Assembly (NCBI GenBank): GCA_030248215.1
Contig: JASANG010001276.1
Location: 1 to 64,000, forward strand
Reading direction: 5' to 3'
DNA: 64,000 nucleotides
Source: Enoplolaimus lenunculus
Taxonomy: Eukaryota; Nematoda; Enoplea; Enoplida; Thoracostomopsidae
This document shows, one piece after another, positions 24,201 through 35,849 of the stretch. The position numbers and the translations under genes are program-made. The stretch's first letter is position 1, and each line of letters starts with the position of its first letter. Under the pieces are notes generated by a model that ran no database searches, was not told where the DNA came from, and saw only the letters and a list, made by a program, of their open reading frames with translations.

Positions 24201-27200
24201 ACAAGGCACCAACCATTCAACTAAAGATAAAGTGAACAACAATCTCTTATTCTCGTGAAATCCCTAGGCGCCGTGAATAGTTTTACTAAACTAACCATAT
24301 ACTTCGGTAACGGTGGAGTGTCGGTTTGAGATCCCAGCAAATTATCGTTTATATCAGAACAATTATCAACCGGAACGTATTTTTCGAATAAACGCATAGT
24401 TATAATGTCATAGTCGATTAGACATTGTTTGAGGTACCTAAGAGAAGCTGATAATTTATGACAATTTCTTTTCTTAGTTTAAACAGGTTAGTCCGATAGT
24501 GACACTAACGAGTAAAGGGATACAAGCAACCGCAAACATAAGATATCGCAATAAATTATTATAACCATAACTTTATTACATACAACTACATCTGTACTTT
24601 TCTTCGGCCTGTCCCTATCTGATTCTGTTTTTAATATCCGGCTGAGCTGGGCTGATTCATAAATAGGATATCCTAAAATCGATAGCACAACAAACTTTCA
24701 AGCTCTGATCAAAAAATACAAAAATTAAACTTTTGTATGATAGCGAAATGTAATAAAATTGCACGGTATAGGCTTTTTTAATTTTATACAATATAAACAA
24801 TTTAATCGCACTAACCAAACGATAGCACCAAGGGAACGAACAGCGAGCTCAAACTCCGCTTTCGCAGTTTGTTCCAAACTGTCATTCGAGTCCAGCATTT
24901 CCCGAATTACACATGGCCACTCAAGACGTGAGACTTTTGGTTCTGTCGACGATTCAGTAGCTGTTTGCGTTGAGTCCACAGCAGATTGTGTGTGAAAATA
25001 CCCCTTTGCATGAAGCAACTTTAACGTTGCAGTCGCAGTCCAAAACTGACTTGACGACGTAAGACCTTCTTTTATTACACCAGAGAGGCAGTTCCGAAAA
25101 ATTTCTTCAGTTTCAGGAGAAATTTTATTGCGTTCAAACAGCACCTAAAATGGCCTCGGGCTAAGCTAATTTAAGAAGTTTTAACCAGTAACTGAGCCCA
25201 TAGTTGCATTGTTATGCAACGTTACTACCAACACAATATTACCCGAAATTTTTCCTGAAGATTCCGACGCCAAAGTGGTGTAGAAACGGAAGACATTGTA
25301 TAAGATACTTACAAATTAAATCTTCTATACTTAGCGAAATTTTTTATTTTGCTTGTGAGCCATTAACTTGCCAATAGTTGGCCCAAAATTGAGAGAAAAA
25401 CACCACAGATTTTAGTCATTATTTACCTGCGCTGGTGAATATTGCGAGAAAAACGTGCGAAGTCGAGAACCATGCATATCATCACTGAATTGACCTAGCT
25501 AAAACCAAATTGTTTTACACTTGAATAAAATTACCAGCAATTCAACAAACAATATGCCAGCCATTACTGTAAGCATAACTAGAAATGAATGGCCTTAAAA
25601 TTAATACATATCAAATACATATATTAAAATATATAAACAGGTGCAAATACAAATATTTGCGTCTAAATATACTAAAGAGAATTAATGATAACGACTCATT
25701 GAATTTGAAAACTTTAAAAATAAAATTCTGCATTAAACGCAACAGTAAAACTAGAACATTGCAAAGTAAGTAACTTCATGAGTGCATGATATATAATCAT
25801 CTTTACAAGAATAAAGGATAATCGTACATGAAACCGCCCTGTCGCAGTGTCGACATAACAAATGCCATAAACAGTAGAAGTGTTCGTTTTCTGAAAAGCA
25901 CACAATATGCATGCAGCTAATTTAATGGAACCTTTGAAGTTTGAACGTACTTAAACCAATACTACAAAAGTGTATGACTTTTGTTACAGTGTGCCTGTTC
26001 GTATTGTTAACAGTTTCAGTAACCGCTATAAAACTTTTTTAGCATTTCGAAACTTTAAACATGAAGTCCAAGAAACCATAAATAACAAGAGCCAGATTTT
26101 AAAATAAACCGATTCTACGGAGTGGCGATATTTTAATCCCTTGGGTTTGTAGTTACAATTCAGTACAGAACTCTCCAACCGAATGTTTGTCACTGCAGTA
26201 AAGACGCTGTTGAAACAAATATCGAGCGATATTTGAAATGTTGTGGGACAAAAAACACTGAATACCGCTATGTTAATGTAATGGGAAAACTTAAAGTTTT
26301 CAATTGCAGTCACGTTTTGATAGCTTGCGGAATAAGTTGCTTTGCTAGATGCTCTACAAGTATTCATGTGTAATAACTGAGAATACATACTAAGAAAAAA
26401 CAAACATATTAAGCGCACACGAAAAACAACAGACAATAAATCTACGTTCAAAAAGCTTAAAAACTAATGACCGAAAAATCAGAATTCCAACATCGGAATA
26501 GCAGCCAGCCGCATTCGAAACCGAAATTTTATAGGTATTTAAGCCGGGATCGGAATTACGTTGGAACCCTGATATTTGGGATTAAAACGAAACATAATTT
26601 TCAGTCCACTTCCACTTGAAAATCGTTCTGGCGAAGCTCGATTCAAATACTTTGTGTCTTATTATAGGTAACAGTTATTGACTTTCATACCTTTTCACAC
26701 AAAGCTGTCAAGTATGATGGGCTTCCTCCTTGGTCTACTCCATCAAGGTAACTATGTGTTTGTGTGCCTGGAGTAGTGATGCGGCAAAGCTCGCGCCTTA
26801 CAACACGATCTTTAGGACCATTCGAGCTGCCTGGCGCTGAAATATTGTAAAATCTACACAAAGTTAACCAATAATTCATACTCTGTTAATTTTGAAAACA
26901 AAAAATAAATACTGTAAATCTTTTACTATTTAATTATTACTTTTTTGACGTTCTTCCAGCATTTGTGGTGTTTCTGTCTGCTCAATTCGCGCGACTTTAT
27001 AGCCTTTGGATAACAACATGTCCGCAAATCGACCGTAGGCCATTTCGGGAAACCCACAGTGAGCATAATCGCCCTGACGAACGAAAACTACATTTTATTA
27101 GCGTAAATTACACGCAATAATATCACACAAAGAGTGCGTACGCCTTGTACGTTGGTTTATCGTTCTAATCAGAGTTCAAAAGGGCTCCCATGACTCAGAA

Positions 27201-30200
27201 CAAGATACTTAGAGGCAAAAGTATGGGTACGATTTTTGCACTTGTCTTACAAATACTCTAAAACCAAGTAAATAAACGAAATTAACGACCAACGAAACAT
27301 ACGTACGTGATATAAAAACTAAAAATTCAAACCTTCATGTAGCTTAAAGCGCATTCTTGAACAGCCACAACGGCATCCATGTGATACAGTTCGTAAAATT
27401 TACCGACCTAGAAAATGATACATTACAGCATCGAATTTTTATCTAGACCCAGTAGAGATTACTACAAAACTGCACTCAGATAGGCTCTAAAAATCAAACA
27501 TCCTTACATACAGCAATTAAATGCATGATAATAGACTTATGGCAGTAGAACATTATACCACATAACAACTAAAAATATGACCCGTTTTCATGCTTATATC
27601 AGTGCTTAAGTCACAGTTGCAAAATATAAAACAAATGCCGAAATTAAAATTAGCTTCAACATTTAGCACACAATAATTTATTATATGCTTTACTGACGAT
27701 TGCTACTTGGTGGATAACGTTACTCCACGCTTACCTTGAAGAAAAGTATTGTATCAAAATGGCGCATTTTGAATTCCCACCATTGTCTGTGACCCTAAAC
27801 TGTGAACATAAACGGTACAGAAGGTAAGCACGCTGACTACGGTAGATATATCTATAGAGTCAAAATCTGAAATGATTCGGAAGGTTAAAGTGAAATGGAT
27901 GAGACGAGCAGTAAATATAAACATTTTCTCGGTAAATGTAACAAAGTCCATTGGAGAAACATAACCAGCATCTTGGGTTTCCCTAGGGTGCTGGCCAATG
28001 GGCGATACATGACAATCGTCATTCCAGTGGGGAGGAGCTGTGGGCAGAGATGTGCGGTCTCGGTCAGAAACATCCGAGATCTAGACACAACTACTAAGAT
28101 CGAGACTTCTTGGTCTCGGTCTAGGTTAATTTTGGGTCGTTACCGTAAATAAAAATAGTTTTTCCAACAGCAGATGTGAACGCTTTTCGTACATCTTTTC
28201 TGTTTTAGCGTAAAAAATGCTGTATCTGCTAAGAGTTTGCAGTTAATTTATAAATAATTAAAGTAAAAAACACCGCAAAATTTATTATTCAACTTATTTT
28301 TTATTTTATTCACCTACCATTTGCTGAATTATTGAAACTTGAGATATAATGAGTTTTATATAAAAGTTTTGTAATAAAACACAAACTTAGCTAAAAATAA
28401 ACCAATGCAATAGATATCCGTTTGTTGTGAACGTTGAGCAGAAAATCGGGAATGTGCTTTTTCTTTCAGCCTCGGTTTGAAACCCACCGCTGAACACCGA
28501 AATTTGCCGAAACCGAGACCGCACATCCCTGGTCGGTGGGAGATAAGTAAATTCTTGTACCTTAAAATTCATGTTTTCGCGGTTTACAACCTAGCTGGGT
28601 GCTCAGTCCATATAGAAGGAGTAATTTTGACCTCGAATGTGGATGGGCAAACCATCCCACTAGGGAAACCACAGAGTATGGTCAAGTATGGCTGTCAAAA
28701 ACTAGATAAAATAAAAAGGACAAGTAGTACACAACTTTTCCCCAAGCCAGTAAGTAGTTTTGCATAATTATTCGTGTTAACTACAACTACCGGAGTTTGA
28801 TCTTTAATAAAGGCTTCTGGAACATATAAAGTCCTTGAATCAAAATCCGGATCGTCAAACGTTCTTCTACTAATATCCCTACAAATTCAAAACCATCAAT
28901 TTCATTTTCAGGGTTAATGATTCGCAAACAAAATAAATGCACGCGTACAAATTTAAAATGCATATTTCAAAAAAGAGCGCATTATTATTTAAGTAACATT
29001 ACAGGTTCTAAAAACTACCAAACAAATATAGCGTACGTATTTATAATATTTTTAGCTATTTTTAAAGAAGTGCGACTTTTGAGTGATTCGCTCAGCAAAA
29101 TTACTGATTCAATCTCAAATTATGGAAATATTCTTAAGGACGAATCTATTTGATGGCGTGCGGCAATTTTTAACAAAAAATGTTATCGTGACAGGCGCAG
29201 GCGTCCGACGGCGCGCCGCGAGTATAGCGTAACCTTTAGTCTGACGTCAACGTAACTGTTGCAAAATAGCAGAAAGGGTTGTATTTGAACGCATTCTTAA
29301 ATTTTCATAAAGAAATCACAAATTATCGTCGAAAAAACATACTCAACTTTTGGAATGTATAACATTATATACGAATACTGTTGACATATTGAATTTATCT
29401 ATCTAAACCTTTTGAATCAGTGATACAACTTAAACTTTTCCATAAAGTATATTATTTTGGAGTATGAAACATTTTCAATTTTTTAATCTTTTCAATTGTC
29501 GGAGTGACAGAATAAAGATAGAAAATGCAATGTCTCCAGCAGCTTTAGTACCATCTGGAGAAGTCTATATTAATCTATCATTCTTTTATTGTATATTAAT
29601 GAATGTGCAGATGCGATTATTGAGCCCCAAATTGAGCAATTTACGGAAGACTACAAAATTTTCAATGAAATAAAGAACGAAAACGATATAGTTTTAGTGC
29701 GGAGAGGTTTAGATAATTTTCGTAATGGTGTGAAAACTAGCAATTAAATTTTTCAATAAATATTGAAAAACGTCGTTTCAGTTACCATGGTGAATATTGA
29801 AATATGAATATGTCGTGAACAACTGGCGTTTTGACTACGTATTTACGTGCGGACGTTTAAAAAAATTTTGAGTCAAAAACCACCGCTCACCTGCGATTGC
29901 TTTCCTTCAAAAATTCAAAATCATTATGCTTGAACTTGAATTGTCCAGGTAAACCCACTTCCGTAGAGGGACTTTGCACCTAGAATAGAAACAAGTAGCT
30001 GAATTTGTGCAGCACTAAGGAAACAAAGAACAAAGACAACTGTTTCTATTACATAAACTGCATTCACTCTTCAATTGAGTTGCATAGTATGAAAGATGCT
30101 TACATCAGGTGAAATGAAATTGTCTAGAAAACGCTTAGATCGTTCAGAAATCGTTGCCGGAGTTCGAGCGAGAATTTTCGACGTAGTTGATGACACAGGA

Positions 30201-33200
30201 ATCTTGGGCAAACTAGTGGCAGTTGTTTCACATTTGGAAACTCCAGTTGTTGCGGGTGTGTCGGCCAAATACTGAGCGAGGGATGACGTTTCCATGGTTG
30301 AGTTCATGTTCTTTTCCTTTCCAGAATGCTCTGTTTGTTTTGATAAGTTCGACCTGTTGCAAGTTTTCTGAAAGAAATCAATATTAGAGATGTGCCGATT
30401 AATCCACCGGTATCATCGGAATTACAAGGGAATCTGTAATGTAGTAACTGAATTGCTCTCTAAGTCTCGTTTATTAAAATTGAAATCGGTATCGGTATCG
30501 GTTCGGCATCGGCATATTTTCATTCGGCACCTCGGCCAGCACGTTATCTGCAGGGATCTAATCGCGCCAGTTTTTATGTACGATTCACAATTGACTCGCA
30601 TGAAAATCAATTATTGCGCTCAAGTCTCGTTTCAAAAAATAAAATCACAACAATGTACACGGTATTTTCTATTTTCCCACGGTTTGCTCTACACACTACG
30701 CAATATTTTCATTAGAATTGAAAAATACCTTTCAGCACCACTGCGCGAAGCTGACCAATAATCAGACGTAGCGTGGAAAAACTACACCGGGAATGCTCAT
30801 AACCTTTGCAATACCTTGTGTTTGGTTTTAATAGCTTCTTGCTCATCAGTACAATCATCTTCAGTGTTTTCCTTTTCTGACTGAAGTCCTTCTTCAGAAT
30901 CACTTGAGCACTTTTCAGGTTCTGGCTCGTACTCACCTAAATCAACATTACTTATAAATAAGAATGAGCCGATACCAAACTTTTGCCGATGCTGATTCTT
31001 ATTTTGAAAATATGCTGATAGCGAACCGATGTCCATCCAATTTAAGTACACCATGCTTAAAAACAGAAACAATACTACTTTACATCATTATTCGAACACT
31101 TAAACCTTAACCACCATAAACGATTATATTTTACGACGATTTATTTAAATAAATTTTTTCAAACATAAACGCAAGAGTGATAACAGATTCCCTGATAAAG
31201 CACACTGATATATGACAAAAAGTGACACTGATAGCATTCCAACTGATTCTAATGTTCAAAAAGTATTGGCAAAGAATAGGCAACTTTTTTGCAATGCCGA
31301 TGCCGACACTCACGAAGAGTGTCCAATATTATCGATACCGATAAACCGGCACATCCCTACTTTTAAAAATAATAAAAGGCATTATTTCCTTCGACTGTGT
31401 GTCAAAATTGGGCGCAAATTAAACTATAAAATATGAAAATCAGAACAGTAATTTCATACCAGAATCGAAACTAATTTTTTAATACTTGTTAAATTCCTCA
31501 TTTAAATGTTGCAACTTTATACTTAAGCATCACTTTTGTGCCATCCCCTGCTGTAAAGATAAACGTACGTACTTTCGCTCTCGTCCGATACAATTACGCG
31601 TCGTCGTTTTCCGGTACATCGAGTCAACTGGAAGGAATAAAAAGTTGTTCCGTAGCCAAATAGTGTATATGATGCACATAGTTGATACAACAACTTATTG
31701 AGCAACATTACAAGATGAAATTTTCACAAAGTCTGTCGATGCTTAATACGGATCAGTCAAACAAAAAATTGAAATAATATGCTAAGCGCAAACCCACCCC
31801 ATATAATATTGGTTTGGAACTCTTGTTCCGGCCGGCCAGAATTCCTGCGGAAATTCAATTCCTGTTCCTGTTCCTGCTATGAAAGACACAGGAACCGGAA
31901 TTTTTACGGTTTTTGTCAAATTATTCATAATCATGTAAATATTCGAAAATTTGTCTTTGAAAAATTGTTATTTCGAAACGAGTGTTTTTGCAATTAGTTT
32001 AATCTTGTTAATAAACTGTTTCTGATTTGTTTTCGCAAAACTCGATTGTGAAATAGCTGAAATTTTGCTTAAGCCTTTTTTGGTAAAATTTGCTGAAAAG
32101 TCAAACAGGAATTCGGTGACGAAAATTATTTCAAATTCCGGTTCCTGTTCCTGTTCTGGTTTCGGCAAAGAAATTCAATTCCTGTTCCTGTTTCTGTTTC
32201 AGCAAAATTTATTTCCCGTTGCAACCATGATATATAACAGGTTTCGACCAGAATTCTTACAAAAATTCAAAAATATGGGAAACTTTTGACTTTAAAAAAA
32301 TTCCTGTTGCTGTTCCAGTTCCTGCAAAAAAATTCAATTCCTGTTCCTGTTCAGCGAAAATTCAGTTCCTGTTCGAACCCTGATATATAATCAGGGTGCG
32401 ATGGAATATCCGGATCTGGCAACAATCGATATCCGGCTCCGGTATTTTAACTTGCGGATACTATACTATTTTTAAAAACTTCAAATAATTTATACCATCA
32501 CTCGAATTTATGCCAAATACCATCGAACTGACATCGAACTGATTGACATACTTTTACATATTTTTTCTGTCAGACAAGTAATGTAAATTTTTGCACGTGA
32601 CCGTGTACGTTCACAATCTTTATTGGGTGACAATAACGCTGGACAACCAGATATAGACGACGAGTGTTATTCTAGAGGTGTTACACAATATGTATCAGTA
32701 TATTTCTATTATTCCTAAGGCTAATTGAGACCACTTAAGTCTAAACCTAAACAAAAATAATAGCTTTAATGCAAAGCAGGGATAGGAACTTTTGGTCAGG
32801 TCATCACCGAAAAAAATAAAATTTTAAAAATAAATTATTTCTAATGCTTTGGATATCTGCTAATAATTATTGTACAACTATTAAAATTCATAGATTCGTA
32901 GCGAAATTTTATTCATCAGGCGTTATCTGCCTAAACAATATTAACTTCTGCTTTTTTGCAGGTCTATCAGCATTTTCTGAATGCTCGACTTCTAGTGTCG
33001 GTTCCAACCCACCGACTATTACTTCTAGTCTCGGTTCCAAACCAACGAGACTCAAAAAACGAAACCGAGACTGAGACCGAGACCATGACAATAATGAACG
33101 TCCAAATATGCAAAAATTTACAGAATGAGTCCATAAACTTTGTCAAGTAAACACTTTGGGTACCTTAAGCCACGGAACGAAAAATTAAGCTACGTTCTGA

Positions 33201-35220
33201 TATCTGAATGCAATCTAGTATTAGATTGGAATCCATTATACGGCTCCGGCCAAATACTAGATTATACGGCTGCGTCAGTTTTTGGTATATATCCGGTGGC
33301 ACCCTGATATATAATATACATGCAAACAAATTCCGAACTGCAACACTCATCTAACGTATTACATATTACCAAAGACCAAACCATGAGTGGATCTACAGTG
33401 TATATATGTAACTCCCACGCAGTTTCACATTTAAAATTTTCATTCTTTAAAAAATGAAAAAAGTTAAAAACATATTGCCGAAGATTGTTGGATTCGGTTT
33501 TTCACCACCGAATTCGAATCCGAACGGCAAATTTTTGCCGAATCCGAATTTGAACCTTTGTTGCCACCACAATTATTCTCAATACAATTAGCAGCCCACC
33601 GAGGTAGTAGTTGATCTTTTCTGCGCAATACTTGGCGTATCTTTGACAACAGACTCTGTCGAACTGCGGCATTCATCTGTACGTTTCTCTGGAAAATTAA
33701 CAAGTATTTTCTATTATGTTGCTGTACGTGAACATTGATAAGTCTACCAGGTTTTTACTGCGCATCCATGAACGTTTTAAAATACATGTTGTTGTTGTAT
33801 TGTCAATTCATCTCCATGCCATAGATACGTATGCATATACATATACTATACATAAATATTTTGAAAACCACAAATTACTTTATTGCAAACAACACATAAA
33901 CAGATGATCATTTCCGCTCTACGGCATGAATAAGCGGGTACGAGTTTCTAGAAAAACCAAGGGGTGTAACATGCGGAAGCATGCAGGATGCAACCGGTAT
34001 TTCGATTCCGTATAGAATTCTGACTCAAAACGAGTTTCGATTCCGATTCCGATTGCACAATCAATCATAATCGGAATTTTGATTAGGGATGTGCCGATAC
34101 CAAAATTTTTGCCGATGCCGATTCTTATTTTAAAATTTTGCCGATGCCGAACCGATGCCGATTCCAACTTTAGTACACCATGTTTAATAAGCAGATAAAA
34201 TACTACATTACGTTATTATATGAATGCTTAAACCTAACCATCATAAACGATTATATTACCGGAACTGTAATCCGAAGCCAAATCGACACTAAACATTTTG
34301 TAACTGCACGGATAATTTGCATTGACAAATATAATTTTGATTTAAGATGCATGTTGGCTGGCAGCAATTTTCCAAAACATCGCATGAATAAATTGGTGAT
34401 GATTTTTGGTTCTGTTAAGCTAAACAATAATAAATTATTGATAAGTTAACTAATCGAAATCAATTTAATAGATAATTAATATAGAATTTTTATTCAACAT
34501 ATATATCACAACAAACAGGATTAAAATTAAAAAAATCTAAAATACAGCAGATTAATTAAATTCATATCTTTGAACTAAGGTTACTTCATCAATAATATAA
34601 AGTAGCATTAAAATGAATTTTTAGGCGCATGTATTTTTAACTTTCCGGTTCCGGTAAGTTGTTTCTTATTCCGGTTACGGTTCCGGTAAGATATAATTCC
34701 GGTTGCACTCTGTGTGCAACTTATGCAGCATCTAGTGCAAATTTAAGATTCTTGCAAGGCATAAAAACCTAAAACTCAGCAGCTGATTATGACGCGGCGC
34801 GACTCAGTGGTCGGTAGCGCGCTTCAATAAGAATCTATGTCAATTATGCGTGATAAAATAGAAACTTCGTCAGAGCGCCCCTCATTAGCAGCTGCAAGCG
34901 CACAAAACTCGTATCCTAAAGGCAACCAACTTATGACAGCTACACAACGAAGAAGCAACAGATGTGCGGTTCAGTTTTAACATGTGGAGAAAAATCGACA
35001 TAATGCTATGGTAAGCGAAATAGACATTTGCATGTTACACCGACTTAAGACTGGGAATTTCGACATCCGATCGCATTGTCGGTGACTGACAGCTATATAT
35101 GTACTAACCTGTGTTGACAGTTTGCTGTTTGCTGCCAGTAGTATTCCAAGCGCACGTTTTTCGCTGTGGGTTTGAACCTGTCGGTGTCTTATTAAAATAC
35201 GACAGTAATGTTTTGGGCAT
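15281..35220 (-). CDS. MSH6: DNA mismatch repair protein MSH6 (32 exons, 1238 aa)
   Basis: MSH6 pairs with MSH2 as MutS-alpha, binds base mismatches and small loops in nuclear DNA, and starts repair with its ATPase. Exons, 5' to 3': 35109-35220, 33600-33688, 31573-31627, 30815-30936, 30104-30367, 29891-29979, 28791-28878, 27735-27794, 27333-27407, 26941-27073, 26691-26836, 25828-25890, 25427-25498, 24816-25144, 24296-24437, 23920-24031, 23518-23680, 23090-23263, 22191-22275, 21850-21904, 21580-21680, 21196-21300, 20747-20871, 20198-20330, 19427-19525, 19039-19152, 18808-18895, 18289-18399, 17664-17797, 17375-17509, 16558-16625, 15281-15356. The total is 3717 nt, an exact multiple of 3, with every phase consistent. 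Visible parts: an N-terminal PCNA-binding box (TLLSYF), an acidic disordered linker, the mismatch-reading [10 protein letters not shown] with the Phe-x-Glu motif at about 297-299, Walker [10 protein letters not shown] (from about 1013), STFFLELNE, Walker B DELGRGT (about 1092-1098) and FSTHYHSLV. There is no PWWP domain. Exon 2 uses a GTGGGC donor and is the least certain. Confidence 0.97.
15559..15964. mobile_element. hAT-type MITE in MSH6 intron 31
   Basis: Ends CAGAATTCCG and CGGAACCCTG, flanked by a perfect 8-bp duplication GTATCTGG at 15551-15558 and 15965-15972. Both ends carry ATTCCG/CGGAAT motifs. Confidence 0.85.
16063..16368. mobile_element. hAT-type MITE in MSH6 intron 31
   Basis: Ends CAGGGTGCAAAGGG and CCGATTGCACCCTG, with flanks ATAACAAC and ACAACAAC (7 of 8 bases shared). 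The interior matches 6897-7322. It sits 12 bp from the next element. Confidence 0.8.
16381..16532. mobile_element. Short hAT-type MITE 25 bp from a splice donor
   Basis: Ends TAAGGTGCAATCGG and CTTTGCACACTG, flanked by a perfect 8-bp duplication CAACCTGC at 16373-16380 and 16533-16540. Its right edge is 25 bases from the last base of MSH6 exon 31, whose donor GT is the complement of 16556-16557. Short open frames here are shadows of the ATTCCG repeats. Confidence 0.88.
16900..17260. mobile_element. Foldback element with CGCGACTGCG motifs, MSH6 intron 30
   Basis: Clusters of GCGACTGC, GATCGC and GCGCAGTA occur in both orientations between 16980 and 17240, as in a decayed palindromic MITE. Open frames across it are not conserved protein. 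Confidence 0.45.
17511..17652. repeat. Triplet repeats at both ends of MSH6 intron 29
   Basis: The 154-bp intron 29 (17510-17663) begins and ends, on the coding strand, with ATT/TTA runs (plus-strand AAT runs at 17515-17536 and 17640-17655). The acceptor-side run replaces most of the pyrimidine tract. Confidence 0.75.
26026..26451 (-). other. Long open frame in MSH6 intron 11, probably chance
   Basis: A 141-codon open frame on the MSH6 strand lies between exons 12 and 11. Its translation resembles no family known to me, has no clear splice borders in phase with MSH6, and is rich in residues expected from AT-rich DNA. I list it because the intron otherwise holds nothing recognisable. Confidence 0.15.
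28045..28531. mobile_element. hAT-type MITE, GAGACC family
   Basis: Ends CAGAGATGTGCGGTCTCGG and CCGAGACCGCACATCCCTG, inverted copies of one another, with GGTCTC/GAGACC arrays just inside. It lies in MSH6 intron 7. The flanks GCTGTGGG and GTCGGTGG match only partly. Fragments of the family are near 32985-33098, 40945-41000 and 44450-44680. Confidence 0.8.
29464..29748 (+). other. Unrecognised protein-like segment inside MSH6 intron 6
   Basis: Antisense to MSH6. One frame reads [20 protein letters not shown]. The adjacent frame from about 29602 reads [20 protein letters not shown] and goes on as a hydrophilic, helix-like stretch to a stop at 29746-29748. An AATAAA-like motif follows. The composition looks like real protein rather than noise. 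Since two frames are needed, it may be a decayed retrocopy or two exons of a nested gene. I do not recognise the family. Confidence 0.35.
30388..30530. mobile_element. ATCGGC-family fragment in MSH6 intron 4
   Basis: Begins TAGAGATGTGCCGATTAATC, an end of the 3717-4120 family, and contains GGTATC/GGCATC runs. The far end is not defined. Confidence 0.6.
30959..31359. mobile_element. hAT-type MITE, ATCGGC family, MSH6 intron 3
   Basis: Left end TAAGAATGAGCCGATACC, right end ACCGGCACATCCCTA. Flanks CTTATAAA and CTTTTAAA share 7 of 8 bases. The element starts only 22 bp from the acceptor side of MSH6 exon 4. Confidence 0.78.
31805..32229. mobile_element. hAT-type MITE, TTCCTG family (first of a series)
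   Basis: Left end near TTGGTTTGGAACTCTTGTTCC; right end GTTGCAACCATG followed by ATATATAA. CCTGTT/TTCCTG hexamer arrays lie inside both ends. It lies in the 1.97-kb MSH6 intron 2. Confidence 0.7.
32238..32382. mobile_element. hAT-type MITE, TTCCTG family (second of a series)
   Basis: Ends CAGGTTTCGACC and GTTCGAACCCTG, flanked on both sides by ATATATAA (32230-32237 and 32383-32390). The interior is mostly CCTGTT arrays. Confidence 0.82.
32391..33306. mobile_element. hAT-type element with nested GAGACC insertion (third of a series)
   Basis: Ends TCAGGGTGCGATGG and CCGGTGGCACCCTG, again flanked by ATATATAA (32383-32390 and 33307-33314). It carries ATCCGG motifs near both ends, and a GAGACC-family remnant is nested at about 32985-33098. 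Confidence 0.78.
33984..34720. mobile_element. Composite of decayed hAT-type MITEs in MSH6 intron 1
   Basis: A CCGGAA-type left end (CAGGATGCAACCGG) at 33984 is interrupted at 34084 by an ATCGGC-family end, TAGGGATGTGCCGATACC. CCGGAA-type material resumes towards 34700 and ends in CCGGTTGCACTCTG. The nesting shows that the ATCGGC copy is the younger one. Confidence 0.6.
34750..34945 (+). repeat. tRNA-derived SINE copy
   Basis: A leader GGCATAAAAACCTAAAACTC is followed by a tRNA-like A box (CGACTCAGTGGTCGGTAGCG) and a tail with CAACTTATGACA. The same order, with a better preserved tRNA part, is at 57515-57690. Too decayed to be a working tRNA. Confidence 0.6.
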
Positions 35221-35404
35221 ATTTATTTGTTAATTTCCCCAAAATTATTGGTATATGTAGGTACCTAAGCTCGCAACACTCAAATAATTTACATTAAGTA
35301 GCAGGGTAACACCGAATCTGCAAATCTACGTCCTTCGCAAAAACCAATTATTTTGTGCCAGACCCAAGTTCTGAGATTTGTGCCTGAAACAAAAATGTTG
35401 ATTT

Positions 35405-35741
35405 CAGGGTGCAACGGGAATTCCGGTTCCGGTTTAAAAATTCCGGTATTAAAATTTGGTAGGTGGGAATTAAGATATTTTACTAAAAAACGACCATAAA
35501 ATTAAATAATTACATTCGTATAGTATATCAACCTTGAAATCGCCAAATATAAACCGTCGAAAGTAGATTTCGCATCCGTGGATTATAAAAATCTAAAATA
35601 CAGCAGATAAAGTGAATGCCTATCTCCAACTAGGGTTATTTCACCAATAATATTGCAAAAAAGAAAATTAAAATGAATTTTTAGGTGACATGTATTTTTC
35701 ATTTTCCGGTTCCGGTAAATTCTAATTCCGGTTGCACCCTC
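35405..35741. mobile_element. hAT-type MITE, CCGGAA family, nested in an older repeat
   Basis: Ends CAGGGTGCAACGGG and CCGGTTGCACCCTC, flanked by a perfect 8-bp duplication GTTGATTT at 35397-35404 and 35742-35749. It interrupts a copy of the repeat whose uninterrupted form is at about 7955-8150. It lies 5' of the MSH6 start codon. Confidence 0.9.
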
Positions 35742-35849
35742 GTTGATTTATATGGCAAGTTATTTAAAATTTTTATTGTTTAAAAACGTAGGTACATCAC
35801 ATAGTAAAGAACACCGTTGGATTCGGTTTTTCACAACCAATTCTGTTAC

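Noticed and set aside
26026-26451. 141-codon frame as a nested gene
   Set aside because: No family resemblance or splice logic; kept only as a low-confidence note.
31628-35108. PWWP exon of MSH6
   Set aside because: Exons 1, 2 and 3 already join in phase, and nothing PWWP-like was seen between them.
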